DNA of 64,000 nt from Emiliania huxleyi CCMP1516 (GCF_000372725.1 NW_005200170.1:1-64000), one strand, 5' to 3'. Shown: positions 1-10,534, numbered from the stretch's first letter. Translations and numbers: made by a program. The notes: generated by a model not told the origin, from the letters alone.

Positions 1-330
1 AAAGAATTTTTCCGCTTAAATCACGATGTCAACCCTCCCCAAGTCGTTGATCTGGTGCTTGTAGGGCTTGAGAGATTTTTAGCAATACCAAACAACTCTA
101 ACATTTTCATGTTTTAGGGCTTGAGAGTGGCCTTCATTGTCACTTGAGGGACTATGGTTGCAGGAGAGTAGGAAGTTCCTACCAACCACCAACCATCACT
201 TTAATTGAAAGAGTTCCTACCAACCACCAACCATCACTTTAATTGAAAGAGTATAGGACGATCTTGGTGTGAGGGATCTTGTAGATGTCCTCGGTTTTAT
301 TTATCTAATTCATTGCCCTTGGACGCCGAC
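1..330. other. Intergenic, with a 38-bp tandem pair
   Basis: No gene is seen. It is more AT-rich than the rest of the window and lies downstream of the kinesin stop codon. It contains two perfect tandem copies of a 38-bp unit at 174-211 and 212-249. Confidence 0.6.
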
Positions 331-1998
331 TTACCCACCGTCTCCCTCCTCCCTACCCACGCTGAGCATCTGCAGCTGCGTGGCCAGCGCAATCACCTGC
401 GTCTCGCATCTTTGGAAGGCGCTGCTCGCGGGCACCCACAGCCCCTTTATGGTCTTCTGAAGCGCGACGATGCCCGCGAGGCTGTCGTGCGCGGCTCTCG
501 CGGGCACAAGCCTCGCAAGGACCTCCTGCTCCGCGCCATCGCCAGCTGCCCTCGCCTCGGCGAGCTGCGCCTTGAGAGCTCGCACCTCCGCCTTCCTCTC
601 GCCAAGCGCTGCGATGTTCTTGCGCAGGGTCGTCATCGCGGCCTTGCCCTCGCGCGGCGCGTCGTCAGCAACATGCGCCGCCTGCCCGGTTCTTGCCAGC
701 TCATCGAGCCGCGTGCGGGCCGCAGCCAGTTCCGCCGCCACCTGCGCTCGCTTTGCGCCCACGTCCGTCGGCGCGGCGACCGCCGCCGACGTGCGCACGC
801 TCGAGAGTCCTTGGCCAAAGCGCAGCGAGCAGATCGTCTCCTCTGCGTGCGCCTCCTCGCTGGCCACGTTGACCACGACGGCGGTGCACGACGGCCCGTC
901 AAAGGAGGAGCGCAGTAGCATCGTCAGCGCCGAGTCGCGGTACGAGACGTGCGCAGACCGCTCGTTGAGCTCCTTCACCACCCTGCCGAGGGCCGTGAGC
1001 GATTGATTGATGCTGGCCGCTTCCTTTTGCCGCGGGCCCGCCGCCAAGCTCTTGGCGATGCGCTCAGAGCCCGCAAGGTCGACAAACAGCAGCGTGCGCT
1101 TCTGCGACCTGCCGCCTCTCTCCACGTGCGTGCACTGCACTCTAATCAGGCAGTGAGAGCGGGAGGATCGGTCGTTGAGCGCGTGGCTGTGCGCGACTCG
1201 CTCCGCCTCTACCAGACGCGCGAGCCTGGCGATGTCCGTCGGAGACTTGATCGGCCACTGCGTCTCGCCCTCCGTGCCGAACTCGTCGCCGCCCTTCCTC
1301 GAGGAGGACGCGCCCTGGCTCGCGGTCTTGCTAGCAGAAGCCGCGTGCCTCCTTGCCGCGGGGCCGACCAGCCCCTTTGTCTTTTGAAAGCAGTGGAAGC
1401 AGCTGCAGCCGCTCGGGTGCAAGCCGCCCACGATGACGGCGTGGCCCGACAGGACGGGCGCCTTGCCCATGTCCGCCACAACGATGGTGCCGCGCCCAGC
1501 GCCCCTCGCGGAGCCGACCTTGACCGGCTTGCGCGCATCGAGCAGGTCATACACGTGCTCCATGTAAATTTCGACAGCGCTCGCGTGGAAGGTCGCGCCG
1601 GCAAGCTCTGGCGCGGCGAGCAGCGCAATCATTGCGCGCGGAAATATGCCCCACAGAGCCGGCACGGCGCCAGCGGCCTGCTCGAGCGAGGCTTCGGTGA
1701 GCGAGCCGGGCGGGCCCAGCATGGTGTATGTCTTGCCGGAGCCCGTCTGACCGTACGCCATGAGGGTACACGCGATGCCGCCTTGAATGAATTTGCGCGT
1801 CAGCTCCGATAGCAGCGCGTCCACGGAGGCCTGCTCGGAGCCTGTGAGCACCGCCGCGGGAAACGCGAATGCGTTGCCACCGCATGTGACGCCGCCTCCC
1901 TCGGCTGGCGCGACGGCGGAGCCTCCTGGACGAATACGCACGCTCACGGCGACGGGGTGCTGCTGGCCGACGTTCTGAGAACGCTGGTTGGCAGCCAT
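331..1998 (-). CDS. Kinesin motor protein with an N-terminal motor
   Basis: An ATP-driven microtubule motor of 555 residues in one uninterrupted frame. The motor domain spans about residues 14-410. It shows the P-loop GQTGSGKT at 83-90, switch I NDRSSRSH at 275-282 and switch II DLAGSE at 307-312, followed by the helix containing INQSLTALGRVV. A short coiled-coil-like tail rich in Ala, Glu and Arg follows. I chose the ATG at 1998 because the next residues lead directly into the motor strand VAVSVRIRP; the open frame extends upstream into repeat DNA. Residues about 186-255 hold an unusual insertion with a Cys/His cluster (CSCFHCF). The subfamily cannot be assigned from sequence alone. The lack of introns contrasts with several neighbours. 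Confidence 0.9.
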   Translation of the reverse strand: MAANQRSQNVGQQHPVAVSVRIRPGGSAVAPAEGGGVTCGGNAFAFPAAVLTGSEQASVDALLSELTRKFIQGGIACTLMAYGQTGSGKTYTMLGPPGSLTEASLEQAAGAVPALWGIFPRAMIALLAAPELAGATFHASAVEIYMEHVYDLLDARKPVKVGSARGAGRGTIVVADMGKAPVLSGHAVIVGGLHPSGCSCFHCFQKTKGLVGPAARRHAASASKTASQGASSSRKGGDEFGTEGETQWPIKSPTDIARLARLVEAERVAHSHALNDRSSRSHCLIRVQCTHVERGGRSQKRTLLFVDLAGSERIAKSLAAGPRQKEAASINQSLTALGRVVKELNERSAHVSYRDSALTMLLRSSFDGPSCTAVVVNVASEEAHAEETICSLRFGQGLSSVRTSAAVAAPTDVGAKRAQVAAELAAARTRLDELARTGQAAHVADDAPREGKAAMTTLRKNIAALGERKAEVRALKAQLAEARAAGDGAEQEVLARLVPARAAHDSLAGIVALQKTIKGLWVPASSAFQRCETQVIALATQLQMLSVGREEGDGG

Positions 1999-2129
1999 CG
2001 CCGCGGCGGCGGCGGCGAGCTCTTTCTGTGGCCGTGACGCGAAACGAAGTCCGTCCTCCCCCGCCCGCCCCATCCCGCCCCGCCCTCGCCACTCCCGTGG
2101 TTCTCTCACAAAATACGCACACAAAGAAA

Positions 2130-2570
2130 TAACGTCGGGGCCCTCAGCTGAGCTGGGAATAGGACCGCCGCAAGCGGCGTGGCGTGGAGCGGTTCCAATC
2201 ATCCGGCCCGCTGGGTGCGCTTCTGAGCTCCCTGGCCCTGGATGTGCGGTTGATGACTGCACTCCAAGTGCTCCAAGGTTGAGCATCCCTCCGGGGGCCG
2301 CCCCTCTGCGCCGGGGAGGCATTGTTGGAGGCTGGGACGCAAGCGTCCGTCGCCCTTTTCAAACTCGGGGCCCACTCCGCTACGCTCCGACCCGAATTTG
2401 GAGGGCCTAAAAGTTTAAGGTGTTGCTGCGCAAAAAGGGGAAAGGGGGTGGGACACAGGGCGCAGCTCATGCTAAGAGCTATAAGGGGAGTATCAGAGTT
2501 AGTTAGATAGAACAACCACCCTGTCCCGTTAGTGCGTGTACACAAACACCACAAAAGCTCTCTCTCTCTC
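2130..2570 (+). repeat. Dispersed repeat R1, copy 1
   Basis: This segment, immediately upstream of the kinesin, is almost identical in reverse complement to 12590-12920, including a stretch of more than 150 bp with only a few differences. Part of it (2160-2290) is also found in reverse complement at 45165-45245. It is therefore a multicopy element. No terminal repeats or coding capacity were recognised, so its class is unknown. Confidence 0.8.
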
Positions 2571-2620
2571 CTGCTCCTCACTCAGGGGGGTCACAACTAC
2601 CGAGTCAAAGAGGGAGAGTC

Positions 2621-2735
2621 GCCCTAGCTTCGGCTAGGGCTGACAAGCTGCCGAGCCCAAATAATCACTGTGAGAGTCGTGCAGGAGTCGTGATTTCTGG
2701 TTGGTTTTCAAATCTCTCTCTCTCTCTCTCTCGAG
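2621..2735 (+). repeat. Dispersed repeat R2 with a UUCG hairpin
   Basis: Positions 2621-2640 form a perfect 8-bp stem closed by a TTCG tetraloop (GCCCTAGC-TTCG-GCTAGGGC). The following sequence through a (CT)n tract is repeated, diverged, at 44310-44400, where the hairpin is partly degraded. This could be the end of a retroelement or of a structured RNA; nothing further can be said. Confidence 0.6.
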
Positions 2736-2881
2736 ACTCGAGTCCCTAGTCTGCTGCCAGTGAATAAACAAGAATAAAACACACCCCCAAAAAGGGGTGG
2801 GAGAAGGACAGGGTCCCACCTGCACGATCGACCTGTCGGGAAATTCTTTTTTGCAGCGTCTCGGTGTCTCCAGACAAACAC

Positions 2882-4671
2882 ATGCTGTTCTGCTGCTGCC
2901 CCGGGCCTGCCGCACCCGCAGAGCCGGTCGCCGAGCTCAGCGCAGAGCTCGAGGCCGACCTCAGCGAGCGGGTTAAAGCGGAGCGTTTAGCCAAGGCCAA
3001 GTCCGCCGAGCAGGCGCAGTTCTCTCGCAAGCCGCGAGGCCGAGAACACGGCTTCGCCCAGATGCTGGACGAGGACGAGGACACCGCTGGCGACTGGGAG
3101 AGGGAGGCGTCCGCGTCGGTCGCCAAAGCCTCGGCGGAGGCCGCCAACACCGCGGGCGGCGCAGCGGCGGTCGCGGCGGCTTTGGGAGGCAGCGCGGGCG
3201 CGGCGGTGGGCGTGGCGCCGGTCGCGGCGCGCGCGGCGGGCGAGGCGCCCTCCGCGCCGCGACGGGCGCGCGAGCCCACGCACCTCGAGCGCGGCGCTCG
3301 GGCGTCGCACAGCGAGTTTGTCGAGTGCGATGAGCAGCTCGCGCGGCTCCGCCTCGAGGTGCGGCGGACCGGTGAGTCGTGATGTGTGCACCGAGTCTTG
3401 CGTGTAGGTACGAGGAGGAGCTGCGCGGCTCCGCCTCGAAGTGGGTGGCCGACCGGAAGAACGACGCGGGCTCGAAGGCGCGCAAGAAGAGGGGCTACCT
3501 CGGCAACACGCGGCAGCAGGCCGTGGCGATCTCCGGATCCCGTCTCCAGCGAGGAGACTCCAGCGAGGAGGAGTGCACAGACCTCAACTGTGTCACTCTT
3601 CCTTCAGGACGCGGCGATCCGGATCCTCTCCAACGAGGAGATCATGCGGCGCGCGCAGGTGGACTCAAGCCTCCGGGGTAGCTAGCAGCAAGGAGCACAC
3701 ACACTCACCCTCATCCGCACGCTCTGCACGGGGGGCGACCCCCTCTCGCGTTCCCCATCCCTCACCACGTGTCGTAAGCAACCTTCCAAGCGACGGGCGT
3801 CTGGAGACGTGTTGCCTGAAACAGGGACTGCCACTCCCCCTCCCCACCCAATCGCGCCTGCCCCTCCTCCCCAACTGCCCCTCGCGGGAGAACACCCCTC
3901 TGGCCAGGCCATATCTCGGGTATATCTCGCTCCATCTGGGCGGTGTGTCTCGCGCGCAGGTGGAGAACGTGCTGCAGGCGGGCGCGCCCATCGACCCGCA
4001 GTCGGGCGAGATCGTCCCGGCCAGGCTGCAGCAGTGGCTGGCAGGGCTGTCGACCTACATCGCCTTTTGCGACGGCGTCGTGCAGAAGGCGCTCTCGAGC
4101 TCTCCCCACGCGCGCCGGGCCTCGCCCTTTGGATGGCGTGTGCCACAGCTGCCGCCTGTCCGGGTGGAGATGAGAGGGCTGCCTGGCCCTTGCCCCACCT
4201 CCCTGTGAGCTGAGAAGCGTTCGCCGGACCTTACCGAGACCTCACCCTGCCTCAGGGCGCCACGAGGCTCGCGCTCATGCCTCCCGCCATGGCGGGGCCA
4301 GCCATCTCCATCTGCCTCTCGAGATGACCTGAGAGTTCACCCGAGATTACCCGAGAGTAGGCGGGGCCCATCTCCCTCTACCTCTCGGCCGTCGGGCGGC
4401 ACCGGCTGCTCGGCGAAAGATGTAGCGAGATCCGGCGAGATCCGGCGAGATTCAGCGAGTGTGGCGAAGTTCCAGCGAGAGGTGTAGGGGAAGCCGGCGC
4501 CAGAGTACCCTCCCTCCAGGCGACAGCCTGGCTCCCTGGCTGGGCGCCCCCTCTCTCACGGCCCCGTGTGAAATAGGCGCGGAGCTCCAGTCGCGCCTCA
4601 AGGCCTTCCAAGTGACCCTGTACGCGCGCGCCGACAGGGCGGGCCCGGAGGGCATCTCGCAGTCGCTGTAG
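2882..4671 (+). CDS. Orphan five-exon gene, charged protein
   Basis: Proposed join 2882-3324, 3408-3519, 3608-3658, 3960-4074, 4577-4671, giving 271 residues with all phases consistent. The N-terminus is acidic (PVAELSAELEADLSE), followed by an Ala/Gly-rich linker. A more ordered charged region then runs across exon junctions (EYEEELRGSASKWVADRK, then DAAIRILSNEEIMRRAQ). I recognise no family. The introns at 3325, 3520 and 3659 each open with a copy of the following exon's start; the one at 3325 repeats about 30 nt. Donors are GT, GC, GT and GC. The last intron (4075-4576) is the least certain. The ATG at 2882 is the first in frame after repeat DNA. Confidence 0.7.
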
Positions 4672-5032
4672 CGGTGCGCGCCACGACGCCGACCATGACG
4701 CCGACGCCGACGCGATATTACACAAGCGGACGAGTGTTTCACTCTGGAGTCTTCGTTTTGCATGCATGTGTAGCACTTTCGAGTTGAGAGACACAACGCA
4801 ACATGGAGACCGGGCGGTGAGTACCAGGGCCAGAGAGCCTTGGATGGAGCACCAGGAGTGCGGTCATTGGTTGGCCTCACAGCCGGGACCGGGGAGCCAC
4901 ATCACATTTGCATAAGAAAGAGAGAGAGAAAGGAACTGGACAACCCAAGGGAGGGATGGTGTGCATGCGCGCGAGGCATCCCCGAAGGTTTTTCTTCACA
5001 GTGCATGCGCGCGAGGCATCCATGTCGGGACA
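4672..5032. other. Intergenic with short repeats
   Basis: No gene is seen. It contains a fragment of repeat family A (about 4918-4960) and a 21-nt direct repeat (GTGCATGCGCGCGAGGCATCC) near 4959 and 5001, just before the next start codon. Confidence 0.5.
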
Positions 5033-6082
5033 ATGCTGCAGCTCTGCTCCAGCGCATCCCTCGGACTCGGCCTCTCGCCCAACGCGTGCCTGCTACCGCA
5101 CCACCCGATCAGCGGGCCCGCGCTCGTGGAGCCAGACGTCTTTGAGGAGGCGCTCACTCGCAGCAAGACAGACGACCCGCGGGGCGCTCTCCTACGGGCC
5201 CCGATGCGCAAGCCGACCGCAGAGGCGCCGTCGAGGCCAGGGCCTCGAAAGCGTCGCGCCTCCGCGCCTGTGAAAATGGTCGCCGACTCTCCTCTCTGCG
5301 ACGCAGAGTGCGCCGCCGAGCTAGCGGCCAAGGCCAAGGCGATTGCAGAGGCGTCCGCTCCGGCACTCGAGTCCGCGGTTAGGGCGGCGCCTGCGGTGGC
5401 GGGCACGGCGGCGCAGGTGGCGGGCACCGCAGCGACGGGTCTCTTCAAGCTGGGCTGGAAGGGCGTCGAGGTCGCGGCTCCAGTTGTGGTCGAAGGCACA
5501 AAGGCGGCCATCCCGGTGGTGGCCGAGGGAGCCAAGGCGGCGTCGCGCGCGCTGGAGGACCCCGCCTCGCTGGACCTGGCGGGCACGCTCACGTCTGTGG
5601 AGCTTCCGACGGCGGGAGAGGTCGTCGAGGGGACCAGCGGCAACACCCTGCTTGGGCACGCTCCGTGGGTGGAGGCGATGCCTGAGCCCTCTCGGAACGC
5701 TGCTCTAGGCTTCCTCTCCTCCTCCTTTGGCGTGGCGCTCATTGACGCGGCGCCGTACGCCATCGGCGCAGCAGTGCTGCTCGCCGTCGCGCAGGCGGCG
5801 CTGGCGAGCCTTAAGGACGCGGCGGCGGCGGCGCTGCCGCCCATCGCGGCCACGGTTGCGGCCGGCTTGGGCGCCTACGCGGCGCTGCAGGCAGGTTTCG
5901 TTTCGCTGCCTGACCCGGCCGCCCTCGCCATCCCTGCCCTCGCCATCTGCGGAGGGTGCCTCGCCCTTGCCTCGCCGGCGGAGGCCGGGGCGGAGGCCGG
6001 GGCGGAGGCCGGGGCGGAGGCCGGGGCGGAGGCCGGGGCGGAGCCTGTGGCCAAGCCCGTAGATGCGGAGACCAAGGTGTGA
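5033..6082 (+). CDS. Ala-rich membrane protein, unknown function
   Basis: 349 residues in one frame. A short N-terminal region is followed by a basic, proline-containing stretch (RKRRASAP). A long Ala/Val-rich middle follows, then two or three hydrophobic segments near the C-terminus (for example IGAAVLLAVAQAALASL and LAIPALAICGGCLALA). The tail has five repeats of AGAE encoded by a 12-bp minisatellite, ending in an acidic/lysine sequence. No domain is recognised. An in-frame ATG 24 codons upstream (4961) lies in the repeated sequence, so the start at 5033 is preferred. Clean codon use and the membrane segments support a real gene. Confidence 0.65.
   Translation: MLQLCSSASLGLGLSPNACLLPHHPISGPALVEPDVFEEALTRSKTDDPRGALLRAPMRKPTAEAPSRPGPRKRRASAPVKMVADSPLCDAECAAELAAKAKAIAEASAPALESAVRAAPAVAGTAAQVAGTAATGLFKLGWKGVEVAAPVVVEGTKAAIPVVAEGAKAASRALEDPASLDLAGTLTSVELPTAGEVVEGTSGNTLLGHAPWVEAMPEPSRNAALGFLSSSFGVALIDAAPYAIGAAVLLAVAQAALASLKDAAAAALPPIAATVAAGLGAYAALQAGFVSLPDPAALAIPALAICGGCLALASPAEAGAEAGAEAGAEAGAEAGAEPVAKPVDAETKV
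5980..6045 (+). repeat. 12-bp minisatellite inside the coding region
   Basis: GCCGGGGCGGAG is repeated five times, encoding AGAE units at the C-terminus of the membrane protein. Confidence 0.85.
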
Positions 6083-6567
6083 GTCACGTCTTTCGCCTAG
6101 GAGCAACTACGTTGGTGTGCATGATGTGATGTGCATGTGGTATGTGCATGTGGAGCGCCGAAGGTACTGGGTTTTAGCACATGGTTGCGGTGTTGGTTCG
6201 GCGCTCCCGTCCCTAGCCGCCTTGGACCTTTGATGTTTTTGACCTTTTGCACGCCCTGCATCCCCCAAAAAACGCACATGGTCACAGCTAAGAAAGAAAG
6301 AAAAGAGACCCGCTCACCTTTTCTGTACGCGTGCGCCACGTGAGCCCGCAGCCCTGCTCGCTACTACCACGAAGTCGCCCATGCACCAGCACCTCAGGCC
6401 TCACGGGCGCCCGCCCGCCTGGCCGGAGCAGCCCCCACGCGTCGCCGCAAGGCCGCTCGAATTGGCCGCCTTCCGTCCACCTCAATGCTTGTTGCCCGCT
6501 CGTCCCCTCCCCCTCCCCCCGCTCACCTAATATTTTTTGTCACGGCGCTCCCTGTGTGTCAGTGGCG
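6083..6567. other. Intergenic / possible 5' exon region of the LRR gene
   Basis: No supported gene. A GTGCATGTG-type repeat follows the previous stop. The stretch 6490-6567 directly precedes the proposed LRR start and could hold an upstream exon. Confidence 0.4.
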
Positions 6568-9500
6568 ATGCTTTCGCTGTCCTCAATATGGCTGCTGGTA
6601 GCCAAGCCGCCACCGATCGGGAACCATTCGCCACCGCTTGCGCCAAACTACTCCCCTCCGCCCGCTCCGACGCCGCCTCTGCCTCCGCCGTCGCCTCTGC
6701 CTCCGTCGCCGTCCTCCCCACCGCCACCCTCCCCGCCACCGCCCTCGCCGCCGCCGCCCTCGCCCTCGCCGCCTCGGCTCGTCGAGTGCGGTGCGGTCGA
6801 GCTCCTCTCAAGCGCGTTGCCGCCCCCGCCGCCCCGGCGCGCGAGCAACAAGCCGCCCTCCCCCGCGTCCGCCACCGGCTCCGCGGCGTCACTGTGGTGC
6901 TGCTCGCGCGGCGGCGTTCACTGCGAGGTGGCGGGCGAGGGTTCTCCCTCTGGCGGCTGGTGGCGGAATGCGAGCGGCTGGATGCAGGGTCCCGCCCTCG
7001 CCGTCTCGTCGCTGCACCTCGTCGGCGCCGAGCTGGCGCGTGCCGCACTCTTGCCGCGTGCCGCACTCTGTCAGAGTCCGCGGCCCACGGAGCACACCTG
7101 CGTGCGCACGGGGGACCGTGCGTGCACACATGGATGCCACCTCCCCGCCGCCTCGTCCGCGCATGGTTGCGACGTCGGGCCTGTCCCCGGCCCCATCCCC
7201 GCCGTGGCGTCGCCCCACGTCTCAAAGAGGGGACGCGAGCCCTCTCTCTTCGTCACGCTGCGCCGGGCCTCAGTGGTCCCGTCCTCCCACCCCGCCGTTG
7301 CGTCTCCACCCCGCACGCCCCTCTCCGCAGGCGCCCGGCGTCCTCCCCGACGCGCTGGCGGAGCTGGCGGAGCTGCGTGAGTTGCGGCTCTCCGCGGCGG
7401 CACACCTGACAGGCACCCTCCCCGCCTCGGCGCTCCTCTCTCTGGCAGCGCTCGAGGTGCTCGAGCTCACTCGGGTGAACGTGTCGGGCACCCTCCCCGC
7501 CGGCCTCCTCGCCTCCCTCCCCCTCCTCGACGATCTCGCCCTCTCCGGCACCCGCCTCAGCGGCTGCCTCGCGGTCCGGCCACTTCTTCATGTACGGCGG
7601 CGACGCATTTCTTCTTTAGGCACCCGCCTCAGCGGCACGCTTCCCCTCTCTGTCGGGGAGGCCGGCTCGGCGCTCGAGGAGCTGACGCTGCGAGGCGCGC
7701 CTCTTGGCCGCACCGCAAAAGTCCTTCTTGTTTGCACGCCAGCCGCTGTTCGCTTTTAGGCACACCTCTGAGCGGCACGCTGCCGCGCCAGCTTGGCGAC
7801 CTCCGCGCCTCCGCTCGATCCATCCTCGTGATCCCATCTCAGCCTCAGTCATGTCGGCACCGCAGGTGATCTGCGCCACCTCGAGGCGCTCGACTTGTCG
7901 CTCACGCGCGTCAGCGGCACCCTCGCCACCCCCCCCCCCCTCCCCACCCTGCCAGCTCGGCCGCATCTCTCTGCCTTGCGGTCGCCTGGCATCTCTCTGC
8001 GGCCTATAATACTCTGAGAGTGCAACGTACTGCAGGCACCCTCCCCCTCCAGCTCGGCCGCATCTCCGACCTCGAGCTCCTTCACCTCTCCAGCGCGGCC
8101 ATCTCCGGCACTCTGCCCGCCGAGCTCTTCACAGCCCTCGGCCCCACGCCGGTGGAGCTCGTCGTGCGCCGCGTGTTTCTGTTTCACGCCGCGGGTGGCG
8201 TTCCCTGGCGTTAGGCCCCGCGCTGGTCGAGCTCGACCTCTCCCTCACGCTACTCAGCGGCTCGCTGCCGGCGAGCATCTCTCTCCGCCCCACCGTGTTC
8301 CCTTTAAGGTTGGGGGCTCTCCTCTTTTAGGCTCGCTGCCGGCGAGCATCTCCGCCGCGACGGCGCTGCAGCTTTGCTATCTGCCGCAGGACCGGCTGCG
8401 CTGCCCGCTGCCGCCGCTGCCGCAGCAGTGCGCGCTCGGCAAAGACGGCGGGCGGCTGTTTTGCGAGCTGCGTCTCGGGAACGACCACTACGGCGTCAAC
8501 GTGAGCGAGCGAGTTCTCGACACCCTCCTCACCACCGCCGCCGTGCTGTGCTCGCTCGCGGCCGTCGCCGCGCTGGCCGCAAAGACTCGCCGGTGGCGCA
8601 GGCGGCGGGCGGAGCGGAGGCGCGTGCGCAAGGAGCGGCGGCAGGTGGGCAAGGAGCTCGCATCTCGGGGTCATCTCGGGGTCATCTCGGGCCATCTCGG
8701 GCCATCTCGGGTCATCTCGGGTCATCTCGGCAGGTGGGCAAGGAGCTCGCATCTCGGGGTCATCTCGGGCCATCTCGGGCCATCTCGGGTCATCTCGGGT
8801 CATTTCGGCAGGTGGACACGGAGCTCGCCTCCATCTTCGACAGCCGCGCAGAGGCGTTCGACACGCTCGAGATGCGCGAGGCGGCGAGGCGGCGCGCCGA
8901 GGCGACGCTCGTCCGCGACGCGGGCGCCGAGCTCTCTCGGCACTTGCTTGCGGGGGTACTTCTTTGTTTGTGGCACCCCGTCTTTCTTTCTTAGGCGCCA
9001 TACTCGGCACCTTCGCGTCGGTGCGCGCTAGGGTCGCCCCAGGGCGCGCCTACGCCTCGCTCGCTGGCGGAGGCGGCGAGCAGCGGGGACATGACGAGGC
9101 GAACGATGAGATGATCCTGAGATGATCCGAGACGTTCCGAGGTTAGGCGGCGAGCAGCAAGGAGACGAGGCGGCGTCCGAGGACGCGACCCGAGCCAGTC
9201 CGGCGGGCGGCCTCGTCGGGCGGCACGTGCAAGCGCGGCTGACCGGTGGGAGGGTGGTGAGCGGCGTGGTGACACGGCAGGTGTGCACCGCTCCCCGCAC
9301 ACACACACGCCGTGCCGCACACGCGCCGGGGCGAGCACTTGTCAACGCCGCGCGCGCTCCACTGTGGACGCGAAGGGCCCGAGGGCTGCCTGGCCGTGGA
9401 CCCTACCCCCCCGCCCCCCTTGCGTGTGTGGAGACGGCTACCTCGCCTCCCTTGCTTCCCCAGGTGGGCGGGCGAGTGCGCGTCGAGTCCGTGCCACGGC

Positions 9501-10534
9501 CGTCCTCGCCCGTGCTTGACCGGCCGCCCTCGTGCTGGGCCGACGAGGGGGACGCGACGCCGATCGGGGAGGCTGAAGCCATCCTGATGCGCGCGACGCG
9601 TGGGGTAGCATCCACGAGGCAAGAGGGCGACGAGGAGAGGATGTTTCCGGACCGGAGGCTCAACCGGCCAAGTGGGCCGCCGCCCATGCCGCCGCCGCTG
9701 CCCTCGGTCGTGCCCTCGGTCATGCCCTCGGCGCCGCCTTCGAGGTCCTCGGGAGCGATCTCCCTCCCCGAGTGGGCGTTGGCAGCGCCCTTGCCCGAGG
9801 GCGAGCCCGAGGAGGCTGTGCTGCCGCCGCCGCCACCGGGCGGGCCAATCTCCCTGCCTGACGGGGCAGAAGCAGCCACCCATTCCTGGGTTGCGGTGAA
9901 GGCGGAGGCGGAGGCGGCGGCGGGGGCGGCGGCGGAGCAGGTGGTGGCGGCCGATGCGGCGAGGGTGGCGGCGGAGCAGGCGGCGGCCGCAGAGAAGGCC
10001 CACCTCGAGGAGCAGGCTGCTGCCGAGGCGGCTGCGGCAGAGGCGGCTGACGCAGAGGCGGCTGTGGCAGAGGCGGAGGCTGCTGTTTTGGAGGAGGCCG
10101 CCCGAGCCGAGGCTGAGAAAGCGGCGCAGGAGGAGGCTGCAAGGGTGGCGGCTGAGGAGGCGGCGAAGGAGGCGGAGAGGGCGGCGGAGGCGGAGGCTGC
10201 TGCGGCGGCAGAGGCAGAGACTGCTGCGGCGGCGGCGGCGGAGGCTGCTGCGGCGGCAGAGGCAGAGACTGCTGCGGCGGCGGCGGCGGAGGCTGCTGCG
10301 GCGGCAGAGGCGGAGACTGCTGCGGCGGCGGCGGCGGAGGCTGCTGCGGCGGCAGAGCCGGAGGCTGCTGCGGCGGCGGAGCGTCTTCGCCTGGAGGACG
10401 CTGCGACATCCCCCTTGCCTGAGAGCGACGGCGAGGGCGAGCCCGAGCCGGCTTTTTTACCGCCGCCGCCACGACCGGACGGGGGGGACCAGCGGAGCCA
10501 CCCTGCCCGAGCGCGTGGCGGGAGTGTGGTGTGA
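6568..10534 (+). CDS. Proline-rich LRR receptor-like membrane protein, 12 exons
   Basis: Proposed join 6568-7035, 7331-7547, 7620-7694, 7760-7795, 7866-7916, 8036-8140, 8215-8259, 8331-8644, 8812-8923, 8995-9072, 9147-9280, 9464-10534; 901 residues, every junction in phase. Order: short hydrophobic N-terminus, extensin-like SPPPP region, Cys-containing LRR cap (WCCSRGGVHC), plant-type leucine-rich repeats (LELTRVNVSGTLP and similar, about residues 145-350), a Cys-rich C-cap, a membrane segment at about 394-416, a basic juxtamembrane stretch, then a cytoplasmic tail with Pro-rich and Ala/Glu coiled-coil repeats. Most introns inside the LRR and tail are 65-74 nt, split a Gly codon after its first base, use a GC donor and begin with a copy of the next exon. 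No kinase domain is seen. The role is probably cell-surface recognition or adhesion (inference). The exact start is uncertain. Confidence 0.8.
8645..8811 (+). repeat. Intron with a nested tandem duplication
   Basis: This LRR-gene intron is about two copies of an 84-89-bp unit. Each starts AGGTGGGCAAGGAGCTCGC, like the downstream exon start AGGTGGACACGGAGCTCGC, and continues into a 10-bp minisatellite (CATCTCGGGT). Confidence 0.8.
10208..10375 (+). repeat. 48-bp coding minisatellite
   Basis: Three full units and a partial one with period 48 bp encode a 16-residue Ala/Glu/Thr repeat in the tail of the LRR protein. Confidence 0.8.

Noticed and set aside
3372-3407. GTGAGT donor giving a 36-nt intron in the orphan gene
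   Set aside because: It puts the next exon out of frame. The upstream GT at 3325 fits both phase and the duplication pattern.
8664-8810. Possible CRISPR-like spaced repeats
   Set aside because: The units are directly tandem, lie inside a eukaryotic intron and have no spacers or cas genes.
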